Assembly: GCF_905397275.1 (NCBI RefSeq)
Contig: NZ_CAJPUY010000004.1
Coordinates: 124,001 to 188,000, forward strand
Direction: 5' to 3'
Source: Cupriavidus yeoncheonensis
GTDB taxonomy: Bacteria; Pseudomonadota; Gammaproteobacteria; Burkholderiales; Burkholderiaceae
DNA: 64,000 bases
The translations under genes were made by a program, and so were the position numbers. Below, piece by piece: positions 16,024 to 25,389 of this stretch. The notes under the pieces are model-generated. The model was given only the letters and a program-made list of their open reading frames with translations, was not told where the DNA came from and did not search any database. Each line of letters begins with the position of its first letter. Within the stretch, counting starts at the first letter, position 1.

Positions 16024-16400
16024 TCATCCTCGACACCAATGTCCTATCCGAACTGATGCGAGCCCAGGCGGACCCGTCGGTGATCGCGTGGCTGGACCGA
16101 CAGGAACCCGCCTCCATTGCCATCACCGCCGTAACCGTCGCGGAGTTGCTGTATGGGATCGCGCGCTTGCCGGACGGGCGCCGTATAGCCGGTCTGCAGG
16201 AAGCCGCCTTGCAGATGCTCGATGAGGAATTCGCGGACCGGGTCCTGCCGTTCGACGAGGACGCTGCCGTGCACGATGCCGCGCTCGTCTCCCAGCGCGA
16301 TCGCGCCGGGCGCCCGATCAGCATGGCCGACGCACAAATTGCAGCCATCTGCCGACACCATGCCGCCACGCTGGCCACGCGCAGCGGCAAAGACTTCTAA
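16020..16400 (+). CDS. vapC: VapC/FitB-like PIN-domain ribonuclease toxin
   Basis: 126 residues, a single PIN domain. The acidic residues expected at the metal site are visible: Asp in MIILDTNVLSE, Glu in VAELLYGIA, Asp in ISMADAQIAA, plus a fourth near the C-terminus. PIN toxins cleave RNA (tRNA or rRNA) when freed from the antitoxin. Translation is coupled by the 4-bp ATGA overlap. The 3' end overlaps the stop of the convergent PAP2 frame. Confidence 0.88.
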   Translation: MIILDTNVLSELMRAQADPSVIAWLDRQEPASIAITAVTVAELLYGIARLPDGRRIAGLQEAALQMLDEEFADRVLPFDEDAAVHDAALVSQRDRAGRPISMADAQIAAICRHHAATLATRSGKDF

Positions 16401-17347
16401 GGTGTGGGCGCCCTACTGGCGAATCCTTGGCGGGATTGATCTCGAGGGGCGCCGCAGGAAGGCATTCCCGGAAAGGGATTTCGAGTTCTCCTCGAATGGA
16501 TACGCTGTCGGAACAGTCCTGTTGCCATCGAAAGTGATTTTGCTGGTTGCTCGCGCTGCGGATTCGAACCCAAACCGTGGCGCCCCCCCTTTGCTTCCAC
16601 TCCCGACGGCGTCTCTTCGCGGCGGCAAGCGGGCCGGGGACACGATGCGGGAGTCTCCGCGAACGTCCATTCCCCGCGCTGGTAGGGCCTGTCGCGTCCC
16701 GATAGGTACGTGGCGATAATTTCCACCAAGCGCTGAGAGGCGCCCCCGATCCCTGTCACTGGCATCGCCATCAGCACGGCAATCGCGAGCGCCGCCCCCA
16801 CGAGCGGAGCGGGACTGCGCGGCATGCCGCGCCGCATGAACGGCACGCTCACGCCGAAGCCCAGCACCAGCCCCACCGCCACCTCGGAAACTGAATGAGC
16901 GTGCAGCGCCAGCCGCGACACGCCCACCAGTATCGCTAGGCTCATAGCAGCCACCGCCGCCGCCACGGACAGCTTCGGCCACCGCGCCGGCGTGCCCACG
17001 AACGCCAGCACCGGCAGCACCGAGGCGGCCATCATGCTGTGACCGGAGATCCCCGTGAAGTTCAGCTTGGCGCTACCAATGCCCCAGCCCATGTACGCTA
17101 CCTTCGAAGCAAGCACTAAACTGGCCGCGGCCGAAAACGGCAGCAGCCAGCGCGCGACGCAGGCGTCCGCGGCCCTGTACCTTAGCCATCCGCAGATGCC
17201 GAGTGCGCAGGGCAGCAGCAACACCGACTCACCGAAGCGCGAGATAAGGCCCCATGGTAAGTGCCGGATGGCCTGCCAATCGGTAATAGCAAAGTCGAGA
17301 TAGGAAGCAGCGGACATCCGAGGACTCGTAGCACTAATGGAACTCAT
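16397..17347 (-). CDS. PAP2-type membrane phosphatase with an aberrant C-terminus
   Basis: Several transmembrane helices and the PAP2 motifs GISGHSMMA and SRLALHAHSVSEV are clear. Such enzymes dephosphorylate undecaprenyl pyrophosphate or other lipid phosphates, which fits an exopolysaccharide locus. Starts at 17347 or 17317 are both possible and neither has a strong Shine-Dalgarno. The recognisable protein ends near YLSGRDRPYQRGEW (about 16690). The further 95 or so residues to the stop at 16397 are Arg/Pro-rich and look like read-through into non-coding DNA, so the natural 3' end was probably lost. The K-x6-RP motif of PAP2 enzymes is not evident. Confidence 0.6.
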   Translation of the reverse strand: MSSISATSPRMSAASYLDFAITDWQAIRHLPWGLISRFGESVLLLPCALGICGWLRYRAADACVARWLLPFSAAASLVLASKVAYMGWGIGSAKLNFTGISGHSMMAASVLPVLAFVGTPARWPKLSVAAAVAAMSLAILVGVSRLALHAHSVSEVAVGLVLGFGVSVPFMRRGMPRSPAPLVGAALAIAVLMAMPVTGIGGASQRLVEIIATYLSGRDRPYQRGEWTFAETPASCPRPACRREETPSGVEAKGGRHGLGSNPQREQPAKSLSMATGLFRQRIHSRRTRNPFPGMPSCGAPRDQSRQGFASRAPTP

Positions 17348-17587
17348 GACATGGCGTTTCAGCATCGCTGGCGATGCACGGCGGCGCCGCTTCAGTTGTA
17401 TGTTCTGCTCCATGCGCAACAAGGTCGAACGCTGCTTCAGCAGAAGCAAACAACTTCGTCGTATCGCGACTCGATTCGACAAGCTCGCCGATGACGATCT
17501 GGTCGACTCCCCGCTTCCCCGGCTGAGAGAAGCGAGCAAACCGAGCGGGCCGCAGCGCCCCACTCGGAAAGGAGTAAGTCACACAGT

Positions 17588-18607
17588 TCAGCCGGCAAAC
17601 CCACTCGGATTCATAGATTGCCAACGCCAGGAATCTTGGCACATGCGGTCAAGATCGTACCGTGCGCGCCAGCCCAGCATTCGGTGTGCAAGCGCGGGAT
17701 CGGCATAGCAGGAAGCGATATCACCGGCTCGGCGCGCCACGATCTCATAGGGCACGGGGCGGCCGCTGGCGCACTCGTACGCCCTGGCCACTTCCAACAC
17801 GCTGTAGCCGCGGCCGGTGCCGAGGTTGACTGTTAACCCCTGCTGGTGGTCACGCAGGTAAGCCAACGCCGCGAGGTGGCCGTCTGCCAGGTCGGAGACG
17901 TGGATATAGTCGCGCACGCCGGTACCGTCGGCCGTAGGATAGTCGCCGCCGAACACCAGCAGCTTCTCGCGGCGCCCGCCCGCCACCTGCGCCACATAAG
18001 GCATCAGGTTATTTGGCACGCCGCTTGGGTCCTCGCCAATCAGCCCGCTCTCGTGCGCACCTACCGGGTTGAAATAGCGCAAATGGGCAATGCGCCAGTC
18101 CGGATCGGATTTTTCAAGGTCGCGCAGGATCTGCTCACCCATCAGCTTGGTGCGACCGTAGGGATTCGTTGCGGACAGGGGGAAGTTCTCGAGAATCGGG
18201 ACTGTGTGCGGATTACCATAGACAGTGGCTGAAGAACTGAACACCAGTTGTTTCGCCCCTGCTGCCTGCATGGTCGCGCATAGGGTCAGCAGACCGTTCA
18301 AGTTGTTAGCGTAGTACGCCAGCGGCTGGCTCACGGATTGGCCTACCGCCTTTAGTGCCGCGAAATGGATGGCGCCGGTGATGCGATGCTCAGCAAACAG
18401 GCGGTCGAGCAGCGCGCGGTCGCGCACATCACCTTTGACAAAATGCGGGGTTTTTCCCGAAATTGCGGCAATTCGCTCGACCACTATCTGATTGCTGTTG
18501 CACAGATTATCCAGGCCGATGACATCGGCCCCGCCGTCAAGCAGCGCCACCCACATATGCGATGCGATATATCCGGTGGCGCCAGTCAGCAGCAGTGACT
18601 CAGACAT
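17588..18607 (-). CDS. galE: UDP-glucose 4-epimerase
   Basis: 339 residues, a short-chain dehydrogenase fold. The NAD-binding TGATGYIASH lies at the N-terminus, and the catalytic SSSATVYG and YGRTK (Y-x3-K) are present. It interconverts UDP-glucose and UDP-galactose, supplying galactose for the polysaccharide. The usual GYIGSH glycine signature reads GYIASH here, a mild deviation. It is in the leftward polysaccharide operon, about 100 bp after the phosphomannomutase gene. Confidence 0.9.
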   Translation of the reverse strand: MSESLLLTGATGYIASHMWVALLDGGADVIGLDNLCNSNQIVVERIAAISGKTPHFVKGDVRDRALLDRLFAEHRITGAIHFAALKAVGQSVSQPLAYYANNLNGLLTLCATMQAAGAKQLVFSSSATVYGNPHTVPILENFPLSATNPYGRTKLMGEQILRDLEKSDPDWRIAHLRYFNPVGAHESGLIGEDPSGVPNNLMPYVAQVAGGRREKLLVFGGDYPTADGTGVRDYIHVSDLADGHLAALAYLRDHQQGLTVNLGTGRGYSVLEVARAYECASGRPVPYEIVARRAGDIASCYADPALAHRMLGWRARYDLDRMCQDSWRWQSMNPSGFAG

Positions 18608-18710
18608 GAGGATTCTTCAGGTTGAAGAAGATGGGTTAAGGAAGCCCGATACAGCCCTTGCCGTCGGCGCAGTGCGCGAACCTGCCATGTTCAAAGGGTC
18701 AAGCACATAC

Positions 18711-20096
18711 TCAGAAGGGCAGCCGCGCATCCGGCTTCTCGGCCAGGATCACACGTTTGAATTCAGCCTGGATCCGCGCCAGCGCGGCGTCGTTGTCGGC
18801 CTCGAACCGCATCACCACCACCGGGGTGGTATTGGACGGACGGGCCAGACCGAAGCCATCGGCATATTCGACACGCACGCCGTCGATGGTGATGACTTCA
18901 CGAGCGCCCTCGAACTTCGCGTTGGCCCTGATCTTGTCCAGCAGCGTGAACGGCTCGCCCTCGGCGCACTTGAGCTGCAGCTCGGGCGTGTTGTTGGCGT
19001 TCGGCAGCGCATTCAGCACGGCGCTCGGGTCGGCGTGGCGCGACAGGATTTCCAGCAGGCGCGCGCCCGTGTACAGGCCGTCGTCAAACCCGTACCAGCG
19101 ATCCTTGAAGAACACGTGCCCGCTCATCTCGCCGGCGATCGGTGCGCCGGTCTCCTTGAGCTTGGCCTTCACCAGCGAATGGCCGGTCTTCCACATCAGG
19201 GGCTCGCCGCCATGCTGGCGAATCCACGGGGCCAGCTTGCCCGTGCACTTGACGTCGTAGATCACCTGCGCGCCAGGGTTGCGCGACAGGATCTCCTCGG
19301 CAAACAGCATCAGCTGGCGATCCGGGAAGATCGCCTGGCCGTCCTTGGTCACCACGCCGAGGCGGTCGCCGTCGCCATCAAAGGCCAGACCCAGCTCGCA
19401 ATCCGTCTCGCGCAGGCACTTCATCAGGTCCTGCAGGTTATCGACGTGGGCCGGGTCCGGATGATGGTTGGGGAAATGGCCGTCGACCTCGCAGAACAGC
19501 TCGGTCACCTCGCAGCCCAGGCCGCGGAACAGGTCGCCCACGAATGCGCCCGCGACGCCGTTGCCGGCGTCCAGCGCGATCTTCATGGGGCGTGCCAGCT
19601 TTACGTCGCCAAAGATACGGTCGAGGTAGTGCTGACGCACATCCACTTCCCGGTAGGATCCGGCCCCGCTTGCGAAGGTGCCGGCCTCGATCCGCTGGCG
19701 CAGCGCCTGAATCTGCTCGCCATAGATCGCCTTGCCGGCCAGAACCATCTTGAAGCCATTGTAGTCGGGCGGGTTGTGGCTGCCAGTGACCATGATGCCG
19801 GAAGTGGCTTTCACACCATTCAACTCGACATTGGTCCCGAGGTAGACCATCGGGGTGGCGACCATGCCCAGGTCGATCACGTCCATGCCGGCAGCACTGA
19901 GTCCTTCGACCAGGCCGCCGATGAGGTCAGGGCCGGAGAGGCGGCCATCGCGGCCGACTACGACGGCTCTTTCGCCGGCTTCCGCAGCAGCCGAACCGAA
20001 CGACAGGCCGATCTGGCGGGCCACGTCGCGGGTGAGGGTTTTGCCGACGATGCCGCGGATGTCATAGGCTTTGAAGATGGAAGGGCTAATTTGCAT
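18711..20096 (-). CDS. Phosphomannomutase/phosphoglucomutase
   Basis: 461 residues from ATG 20096 (MQISPSIFKAYDIRGIVG). The phosphoserine loop TGSHNPPDYNG, the metal-binding DGDGDR and the sugar-binding GEMSGH are all present. It converts mannose-6-phosphate to mannose-1-phosphate (and glucose-6-P to glucose-1-P), the substrate of the ManC enzyme encoded at 25.4 kb. The ManB/AlgC type is the best fit. An in-frame upstream ATG at 20129 only adds 11 unconserved residues. Confidence 0.92.
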   Translation of the reverse strand: MQISPSIFKAYDIRGIVGKTLTRDVARQIGLSFGSAAAEAGERAVVVGRDGRLSGPDLIGGLVEGLSAAGMDVIDLGMVATPMVYLGTNVELNGVKATSGIMVTGSHNPPDYNGFKMVLAGKAIYGEQIQALRQRIEAGTFASGAGSYREVDVRQHYLDRIFGDVKLARPMKIALDAGNGVAGAFVGDLFRGLGCEVTELFCEVDGHFPNHHPDPAHVDNLQDLMKCLRETDCELGLAFDGDGDRLGVVTKDGQAIFPDRQLMLFAEEILSRNPGAQVIYDVKCTGKLAPWIRQHGGEPLMWKTGHSLVKAKLKETGAPIAGEMSGHVFFKDRWYGFDDGLYTGARLLEILSRHADPSAVLNALPNANNTPELQLKCAEGEPFTLLDKIRANAKFEGAREVITIDGVRVEYADGFGLARPSNTTPVVVMRFEADNDAALARIQAEFKRVILAEKPDARLPF

Positions 20097-20178
20097 GGGA
20101 TATGTCTCGTCAAGATCGGTTGAAGCCACGCCGGCCGATCGTCTCCGAAATCGAAGTCATCGGCCGCTTCTGAGTTCC

Positions 20179-20730
20179 CTACGCAAACAGTTCAGCATGT
20201 CCGATTGGCCTCGCGGCGGCATCTTTGGCGGCGAGGACAGGTTCGCCATGGATCGGCCAGTCGATGCCTACCCGCCCATCGTTCCAGAGCAAGCTACGCT
20301 CATGCTCCGGATACCAATAGTCCGTAGTTTTATAGAGAAACTCCGCATATTCAGATATCACTACAAAGCCATGGGCGAAGCCTTCTGGCACCCACAGCTC
20401 GCGCTTGTTCTCTGCGGATAGCATGACACCAACCCACTTGCCAAAATTCGGCGAGCTCATGCGCAGGTCCACTGCGGCGTCAAACACCTGGCCCACCACC
20501 ACGCGCACCAGCTTCCCTTGAGGATGTTTGATCTGATAGTGAAGCCCGCGCAATACATTGCGTGTGGAGCGCGAATGGTTGTCTTGCACAAAGGTTCGCT
20601 TGACACCCGTCGCCTCCTCGAACAAGCGCCCATTGAAACTCTCATAAAAGAAGCCGCGGTCATCGCCGAACACCTTTGGTTCGATGATCAAAACCTCGGG
20701 AATGTCAGTTTGAATAACGTTCAAGCTCAT
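20179..20730 (-). CDS. rfbC: dTDP-4-dehydrorhamnose 3,5-epimerase
   Basis: 183 residues with the RmlC cupin signature: [19 protein letters not shown] and the catalytic-histidine region VLRGLHYQ. It is the third step of dTDP-L-rhamnose synthesis. GGAG lies 9-12 nt before the ATG. Its ATGA overlaps the stop of the upstream rfbA remnant, showing the ancestral coupling of the two genes. Confidence 0.93.
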   Translation of the reverse strand: MSLNVIQTDIPEVLIIEPKVFGDDRGFFYESFNGRLFEEATGVKRTFVQDNHSRSTRNVLRGLHYQIKHPQGKLVRVVVGQVFDAAVDLRMSSPNFGKWVGVMLSAENKRELWVPEGFAHGFVVISEYAEFLYKTTDYWYPEHERSLLWNDGRVGIDWPIHGEPVLAAKDAAARPIGHAELFA

Positions 20731-20902
20731 TTGACAGGCTCCATTGAGATGATCAGGATGTCGCGAATCCCTGCCAGCATCAGCGCGGCCAGCAGATAAC
20801 AGACCACCGGCTTGTCGGAGACCGGCGGCAATTGCTTCGATACCGATCGTGTAATCGGATAGAGCCGGGTGCTGGAACGGCCGGGATAGTGCCTTTGCGC
20901 AT
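20731..20902 (-). pseudogene. rfbA: Truncated, frameshifted rfbA remnant
   Basis: From ATG 20902 the frame reads MRKGTIPA. After a one-base shift it continues [18 protein letters not shown], then [21 protein letters not shown], ending LIISMEPVK and a stop at the rfbC ATG. This is the first 50 or so residues of glucose-1-phosphate thymidylyltransferase (compare [21 protein letters not shown] in the intact copy at 38.3 kb). The remaining 240 or so residues are deleted. The position between rfbD and rfbC is the classic rfbBDAC order. Confidence 0.85.
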
Positions 20903-20913
20903 GGTAAGCAGGC

Positions 20914-21831
20914 TCAGGAAAAAATCTGGTCCAGCAGGAAATGCACGCCCTGCTGCCAGTCTGGAAGGTGGATACCGAAAGTCTGGCGCAGCTTGCTGGT
21001 GTCCAGGCGCGAATTGGCCGGGCGTGGCGCCGGCAGAGGATAAGCCGTGGCGGGAATCGGCTCGATACACCCCGGCTCGACCTTCAACTCGATACCATGC
21101 GCGGCGGCATAGCGCAGCACTTCGGTTGCGTAGGCGTGCCAAGTGGTTTCACCGGCAGCGGCCAGGTGATAGAGGCCGGAGGGAAACGACATGCGGTCGC
21201 CAGACAGCCAGCGTCGTCCCACGATCTGCGCGGTCACGTCGGCAATCAGCGTTGCAGTGGTGGGTGCGCCAAACTGGTCGGCAATCACGCGCAGGCGCTC
21301 GCGCTCACGGCCCAGGCGAAGCATTGTCTTGGCGAAATTGCCGCCATGGGCGCCTGCCGCCCAGCAGGTCCGCAGGATTAACGACTGTGCACCGGTGGCG
21401 GTAATGGCCTGTTCACCGGCGAGCTTGCTCTTGCCGTACACCGACAGTGGATTGACCGGGTCGGTTTCGATATAGGTCCCGTCTTTGGTGCCGTCGAAGA
21501 CATAATCCGTAGAATAGTGGACCAGCAGGCTCCCAAGCGCCTTGGCTTCTTCTGCCAGGATTCCGGCAGCCGTGCCGTTGATGGCGAAGGCCGGATCGGG
21601 TTCGGTTTCCGCCTTGTCCACCGCGGTATAGGCGCCAGGGTTGACAATCACGTCGGGCCGGTACTCGCGCACCATGCGGCGGATTTCGTCCGGGCGTGAC
21701 AGGTCGCAGCCGCTACGATCCAATGCCACGACACGGCCCAGCGGGGCCAGGCTACGACGCAGTTCAAAGCCGACCTGGCCATTGCTGCCGGTCACCAGGA
21801 ACGTGGGGACGCTGATCGCTTTATGCGGCAT
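20914..21831 (-). CDS. rfbD: dTDP-4-dehydrorhamnose reductase
   Basis: 305 residues, an SDR-type RmlD. The nucleotide-binding [10 protein letters not shown], the STDYVFDG block and the catalytic YGKSKLAGE are present. It performs the last, NAD(P)H-dependent step to dTDP-L-rhamnose. Its start overlaps the rfbB end by 11 bp, so the genes are translationally coupled. Confidence 0.93.
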   Translation of the reverse strand: MPHKAISVPTFLVTGSNGQVGFELRRSLAPLGRVVALDRSGCDLSRPDEIRRMVREYRPDVIVNPGAYTAVDKAETEPDPAFAINGTAAGILAEEAKALGSLLVHYSTDYVFDGTKDGTYIETDPVNPLSVYGKSKLAGEQAITATGAQSLILRTCWAAGAHGGNFAKTMLRLGRERERLRVIADQFGAPTTATLIADVTAQIVGRRWLSGDRMSFPSGLYHLAAAGETTWHAYATEVLRYAAAHGIELKVEPGCIEPIPATAYPLPAPRPANSRLDTSKLRQTFGIHLPDWQQGVHFLLDQIFS

Positions 21832-22945
21832 ATTGGTTGGCCATCCAGTTCCGGTAGTCGCCCGACATCACGTTCTGCACCCAGGCTTGATTGTCCAGGT
21901 ACCACCGCACGGTCTTGCGCAGCCCGGTTTCTAAAGTCTCGGCGGGCTTCCAGCCCAGCTCGCGCTCAAGCTTGTGGGCATCGATCGCGTAGCGGCGGTC
22001 GTGGCCCGGGCGATCCTTGACGAAGGTGATCAGGTCGCGATAGGAGCCGATAGCCTTGGGGCAGAGCTCATCCAGCAAGTCGCACAGGGTGCGGACCACA
22101 TCCAGGTTAGTCTTCTCGTTCCAGCCGCCCACGTTATAGGTCTCACCCACGCGGCCGCGTGCCAGTACCACGCGGATCGCGGCGCAGTGGTCACCCACGT
22201 AGAGCCAGTCGCGCACATTGAGGCCATCGCCGTAGATGGGCAGCGACCTGCCTGCCAAGGCGCTGGTAATCGTTAGCGGGATCAGCTTTTCGGGAAAGTG
22301 ATAGGGTCCGTAATTGTTCGAGCAGTTGGTCGTCAGCACAGGCAGCCCGTACGTGTGGTGATAGGCCCGGACCAAGTGGTCCGACGCAGCCTTGGAGGCC
22401 GAATACGGACTATTCGGCCGATAGGCGGTGGTTTCCGAGAATTGCGGATCGCCAGGGCCCAGCGATCCGAACACTTCGTCGGTGGAGACGTGCAGGAAGC
22501 GAAAGGCAGCCTTGGCGGCGGCGTCCAGACCTCCCCAATAAGTGCGAGCGGCTTCGAGCAAGTTGAAGGTGCCGACGATATTGGTCTGGATGAACTCGGC
22601 CGGATCGTGGATGGAGCGGTCGACGTGGCTTTCGGCGGCAAAGTGAACCACCGCGCGCGGCTGATGGGCGGCAAACAACTTGTCCAGGGCGGTGCGGTCG
22701 CAGATATCAGCCTGCGAGAAGATGTGGCGGGCGTTACCGCAGAGGGAGGCCAGGGTGTTGCGGTTGCCGGCGTAGGTCAGCTTGTCGACATTGATGATAC
22801 CGTCCGTGCCATCCTGGCTCAGCCAATTCAGGACAAAGTTGGCGCCGATGAAGCCGGCACCGCCGGTGACGAACACGTATGACGTGCTCTTGCCCTCGTC
22901 AGCGCGGTGCGGCGTTGTGATAGCGGCTTGGCCGTATCGTGGCAT
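21821..22945 (-). CDS. rfbB: dTDP-glucose 4,6-dehydratase
   Basis: 374 residues. The NAD site [12 protein letters not shown], the catalytic STDEVFG and [10 protein letters not shown] are intact. It converts dTDP-glucose to dTDP-4-keto-6-deoxyglucose. GGAGG sits 5 nt before the ATG at 22945. This start gives about 20 residues before the Rossmann fold, longer than usual for RmlB. It follows the oxygenase gene by only 32 bp, hence one operon. Confidence 0.93.
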   Translation of the reverse strand: MPRYGQAAITTPHRADEGKSTSYVFVTGGAGFIGANFVLNWLSQDGTDGIINVDKLTYAGNRNTLASLCGNARHIFSQADICDRTALDKLFAAHQPRAVVHFAAESHVDRSIHDPAEFIQTNIVGTFNLLEAARTYWGGLDAAAKAAFRFLHVSTDEVFGSLGPGDPQFSETTAYRPNSPYSASKAASDHLVRAYHHTYGLPVLTTNCSNNYGPYHFPEKLIPLTITSALAGRSLPIYGDGLNVRDWLYVGDHCAAIRVVLARGRVGETYNVGGWNEKTNLDVVRTLCDLLDELCPKAIGSYRDLITFVKDRPGHDRRYAIDAHKLERELGWKPAETLETGLRKTVRWYLDNQAWVQNVMSGDYRNWMANQYAA

Positions 22946-22977
22946 GATGCCTCCATCGCAAGTGATTGCGGTCCCCG

Positions 22978-23781
22978 CTATCGTCCAACTATCCGCTTGG
23001 CCAACGCCTTCGCATAAGGCGGCGTAATGCCATGCAGGATGTCCCGTGCGGTGAAGCCGTACCGCTCGCCCGGCCGCGCCTGGAAGCGGGTGGAATGCTC
23101 ATCGGCGGCATCCGGCTCGGGCCGGCCGTTGGAGTAGTAGTACAGCGCGATCGACCGTCGCGTGACGCCTCGTGGGCAGGCAAGGGGTACGGGATGCCCG
23201 TGCCATGAGCACTCATTGGTATTGAAGACGACCAGCCGGTTTCCGATCGGCGCGATCTTCTGCACGCAGCGCTGGACCTCGTTGTCCCACAGTTGCAGAT
23301 GGCCGGCCCAACTGTCCTCCCACTTGTCATTGAGATACAGCAGCACATTGAGCCGCCGGTCAAGCTTCCATTCGAGATGGTAGTTGTAGTCGATATGCAG
23401 GCCCAGGTGGCCGCCAGGCAGCGTCTGGTGCAAGCCGCCGCCATGGAGGTGAGGGTCCGGCACCAGCCCCTGGATGCCGGACAGCGTCTCCAGGAAGCGG
23501 GTGAATCCCGGCGCATTGAACTCCATGATCAGTGCCCGCAGCGCAGGCGGGATGGCGTAGAAGTCCTGGCTTTGCAGCTTCAGGTTCTCGGTGGCCGAGT
23601 GAAACTTGAACCAGACGCGCTCCGTGGCGCCTGGAAACGCATCGCTGGCTTCCCGATAAACGTCTTCATCAAGAAAGTCGTCGATGCAGATATGGGGGAA
23701 TGGGTCGGCGCAACGGTAGGTTTCCGACAGCTCACGCGACATCCACTCAAGTTTCGCAACATCCAGCAGGTCGTGGCGCAT
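22978..23781 (-). CDS. 2-oxoglutarate/Fe(II)-dependent oxygenase family protein
   Basis: ATG at 23781 with GGAGGAG upstream gives 267 residues. The jelly-roll core carries HIDYNYH (His-x-Asp of the iron triad) near residue 131. The distal His is probably in [11 protein letters not shown], and the 2-oxoglutarate-binding Arg in [10 protein letters not shown]. Relatives hydroxylate proteins, small molecules or sugars. The setting between a GlxA-like regulator and rfbB suggests a polysaccharide-linked role, but the substrate cannot be read from sequence. Confidence 0.78.
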   Translation of the reverse strand: MRHDLLDVAKLEWMSRELSETYRCADPFPHICIDDFLDEDVYREASDAFPGATERVWFKFHSATENLKLQSQDFYAIPPALRALIMEFNAPGFTRFLETLSGIQGLVPDPHLHGGGLHQTLPGGHLGLHIDYNYHLEWKLDRRLNVLLYLNDKWEDSWAGHLQLWDNEVQRCVQKIAPIGNRLVVFNTNECSWHGHPVPLACPRGVTRRSIALYYYSNGRPEPDAADEHSTRFQARPGERYGFTARDILHGITPPYAKALAKRIVGR

Positions 23782-23801
23782 GCTCAGGTCTCCTCCAGTA
23801 G

Positions 23802-24845
23802 CTAGGTTGTCTCGCACTGCTTTGTCTTGCCCTGATTGCGGTACGCCGTCGGAGACAGCGAGAAGCGCTTGCGGAAAATCTTGGCGAGCCGGTCTCCGTT
23901 TCCCATCCCGCAGCGCCGCGCTATTTTGTCGACCGGCAGGTCCGTTTCCATCAGCAGCCGACAAATCATGTCCAGCCGTGCGCGAAGCAAGTACTCGGAC
24001 GGCGTCACGCCCAGGGCCCACTTGAAGCGCCGCAGGTAGTTGCGCTCGCTCATGGCGGCAACACGCGCCGCGTCGGCCACCGAGATCGCCTCCGTGTAAT
24101 GCTCCGCGATCCACCGTGCCGACGCGCGAATCTTTTCGTTGGCTTCGGACGATGCGATGTCGGGCGCGTCGCCAGCTTCCTCGGCATCCGCGCGCACCAT
24201 CGGCATGTCCCGTTGCGGCGCGAGTTGCCTTGCAACTTCACGGGCCATGACGAAGCCAAGGTCCGACTCGATCTGTGCAAGCGCCATATCGACGGCCGAG
24301 GGCATGACGTCCGGAGCGGAGTCCACGCCTCCCCGGCACCAGAATACGGAAGGCGCGGCATGGTTGGTGCCGACAACGTTGTCCCTCTCGGCGATATTCA
24401 GCGGATGTGCCCGGGAGACGCGGGGCAGGATCGGCTCCCGTCCCGCGCGGGAGCGCTCCAGCACCATTGCGCTGACCTCGAGCATGGCGGTCATGAGCCG
24501 CGCATCGCGCTCAACGACCGGCTCGCGCTCGCTGCAGGCAATAAAGATCGCGTTGAAGCCTCGCTGACCCAGCGCGTCCAGGCTCTGCGTCCAGATCCGG
24601 ATGGAAGAGGAGCACGCGACATTGCCGCCGCGGTAAGACAAGAGGGAGAGCTGGTAGACAGGTCGCCTGCGACGCAGGAGTTCGAGTTCGTTGGCCACGC
24701 GAAAGGCTTCCGCGATGATGCCGGCAGTCAGCAGCGAGCAGCCTTCAAACAGCAGCAAGCCGATGCGCTGAATTTCTCGTTGGCCGGCTACCGGTAGCGG
24801 ACCGAGGGACCGGGCCGGCGGCGGCATATCGACAAGGTATTCCAT
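23802..24845 (-). CDS. GlxA-like transcriptional regulator (DJ-1/PfpI plus AraC HTH)
   Basis: 347 residues from ATG 24845 (AAGGGGG upstream). The N-terminal DJ-1/PfpI-like domain (residues about 20-190) begins IQRIGLLLFEGCSLLTAGI and has a cysteine at the elbow position (IFIACSE). The C-terminal AraC DNA-binding domain holds two HTHs, the second being KIARRCGMGNGDRLAKIFRKRF. It is the first gene of the leftward operon, facing the rightward polysaccharide operon across the 544-bp gap, so it is a candidate local regulator. The ligand is unknown. Confidence 0.82.
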   Translation of the reverse strand: MEYLVDMPPPARSLGPLPVAGQREIQRIGLLLFEGCSLLTAGIIAEAFRVANELELLRRRRPVYQLSLLSYRGGNVACSSSIRIWTQSLDALGQRGFNAIFIACSEREPVVERDARLMTAMLEVSAMVLERSRAGREPILPRVSRAHPLNIAERDNVVGTNHAAPSVFWCRGGVDSAPDVMPSAVDMALAQIESDLGFVMAREVARQLAPQRDMPMVRADAEEAGDAPDIASSEANEKIRASARWIAEHYTEAISVADAARVAAMSERNYLRRFKWALGVTPSEYLLRARLDMICRLLMETDLPVDKIARRCGMGNGDRLAKIFRKRFSLSPTAYRNQGKTKQCETT

Positions 24846-25389
24846 GGCATCACTACCCCCTTGCGTCAAATCCACAAATCAAATCTGCTGCATTGCATCA
24901 TAACGACAATTGGACGCGGTGCAAGGCTGACTGGCTGAAAGTTCCGCTATGTTGGCGGATCATTGCTTGCACTAGTTGGTTTTCTGCAAAAATGCGGCGT
25001 GCCAATCATGTGACGTATCAGATTTGAGCCACTTTCCCTAATTCCGGGATTTTAAATTCGGCAAATATAATGACTGAATGTCCCATAGAGTGGCCTCTGC
25101 ACTGGGATTGTGCAAATCGTTACAGAAAGTAACGACTCGCCAGAATTATGGGCATTATTTCCAAATTACAAGAGTCGTCGTTGCCGTCCCATATATTTAT
25201 GCATTTTCTTCCGTAGCTTCAGGTGGCTAACGCATTACTTTTTATAATCGAATTTCTGGTTAATCAGCCAATCACTCTGCGTTTTCCGCCAGTCGGCTTC
25301 TGAGGCTTTTCCACGCATCTATGCTTCGCTGCAACAAAGACGGTTTCTCCGTTTCCCAGCTTGCAACCGATGCCGGACAGGAGCAGATC
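24846..25389. promoter_or_regulatory. Divergent control region of the two polysaccharide operons
   Basis: 544 bp without a gene and clearly more AT-rich than its surroundings. It separates the leftward regulator/rhamnose operon from the rightward manC operon. It contains the palindrome at 25117-25135 and several AT-rich stretches (for example 25185-25265) that could be H-NS- or RNA-polymerase-binding sites. I could not fix a convincing -35/-10 pair, and a possible sigma-54-like GG/GC pair near 24950 has the wrong spacing. Confidence 0.55.
25117..25135. promoter_or_regulatory. Perfect 7-bp-arm palindrome in the divergent control region
   Basis: TCGTTAC-AGAAA-GTAACGA, arms 25117-25123 and 25129-25135. 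It lies about 255 bp before the manC start and 270 bp before the regulator start. A dimeric repressor or activator site is the likely use. Confidence 0.5.

Noticed and set aside
16550..16610. tRNA-like GGATTCGAACC on the plus strand
   Set aside because: The implied T-arm has only two or three pairs, and no acceptor stem or anticodon arm can be drawn around it. It is probably a chance match inside the PAP2 tail.
18492..20123. 543-codon plus-strand frame opposite the phosphomannomutase gene
   Set aside because: The phosphomannomutase motifs on the minus strand are complete. The plus-strand product has no recognisable domain.
24940..24970. Sigma-54-like TTGGC...TTGC upstream of manC
   Set aside because: The GG and GC elements are 9 rather than 10 bp apart and the inner bases do not match, so it is not a credible -24/-12 promoter.
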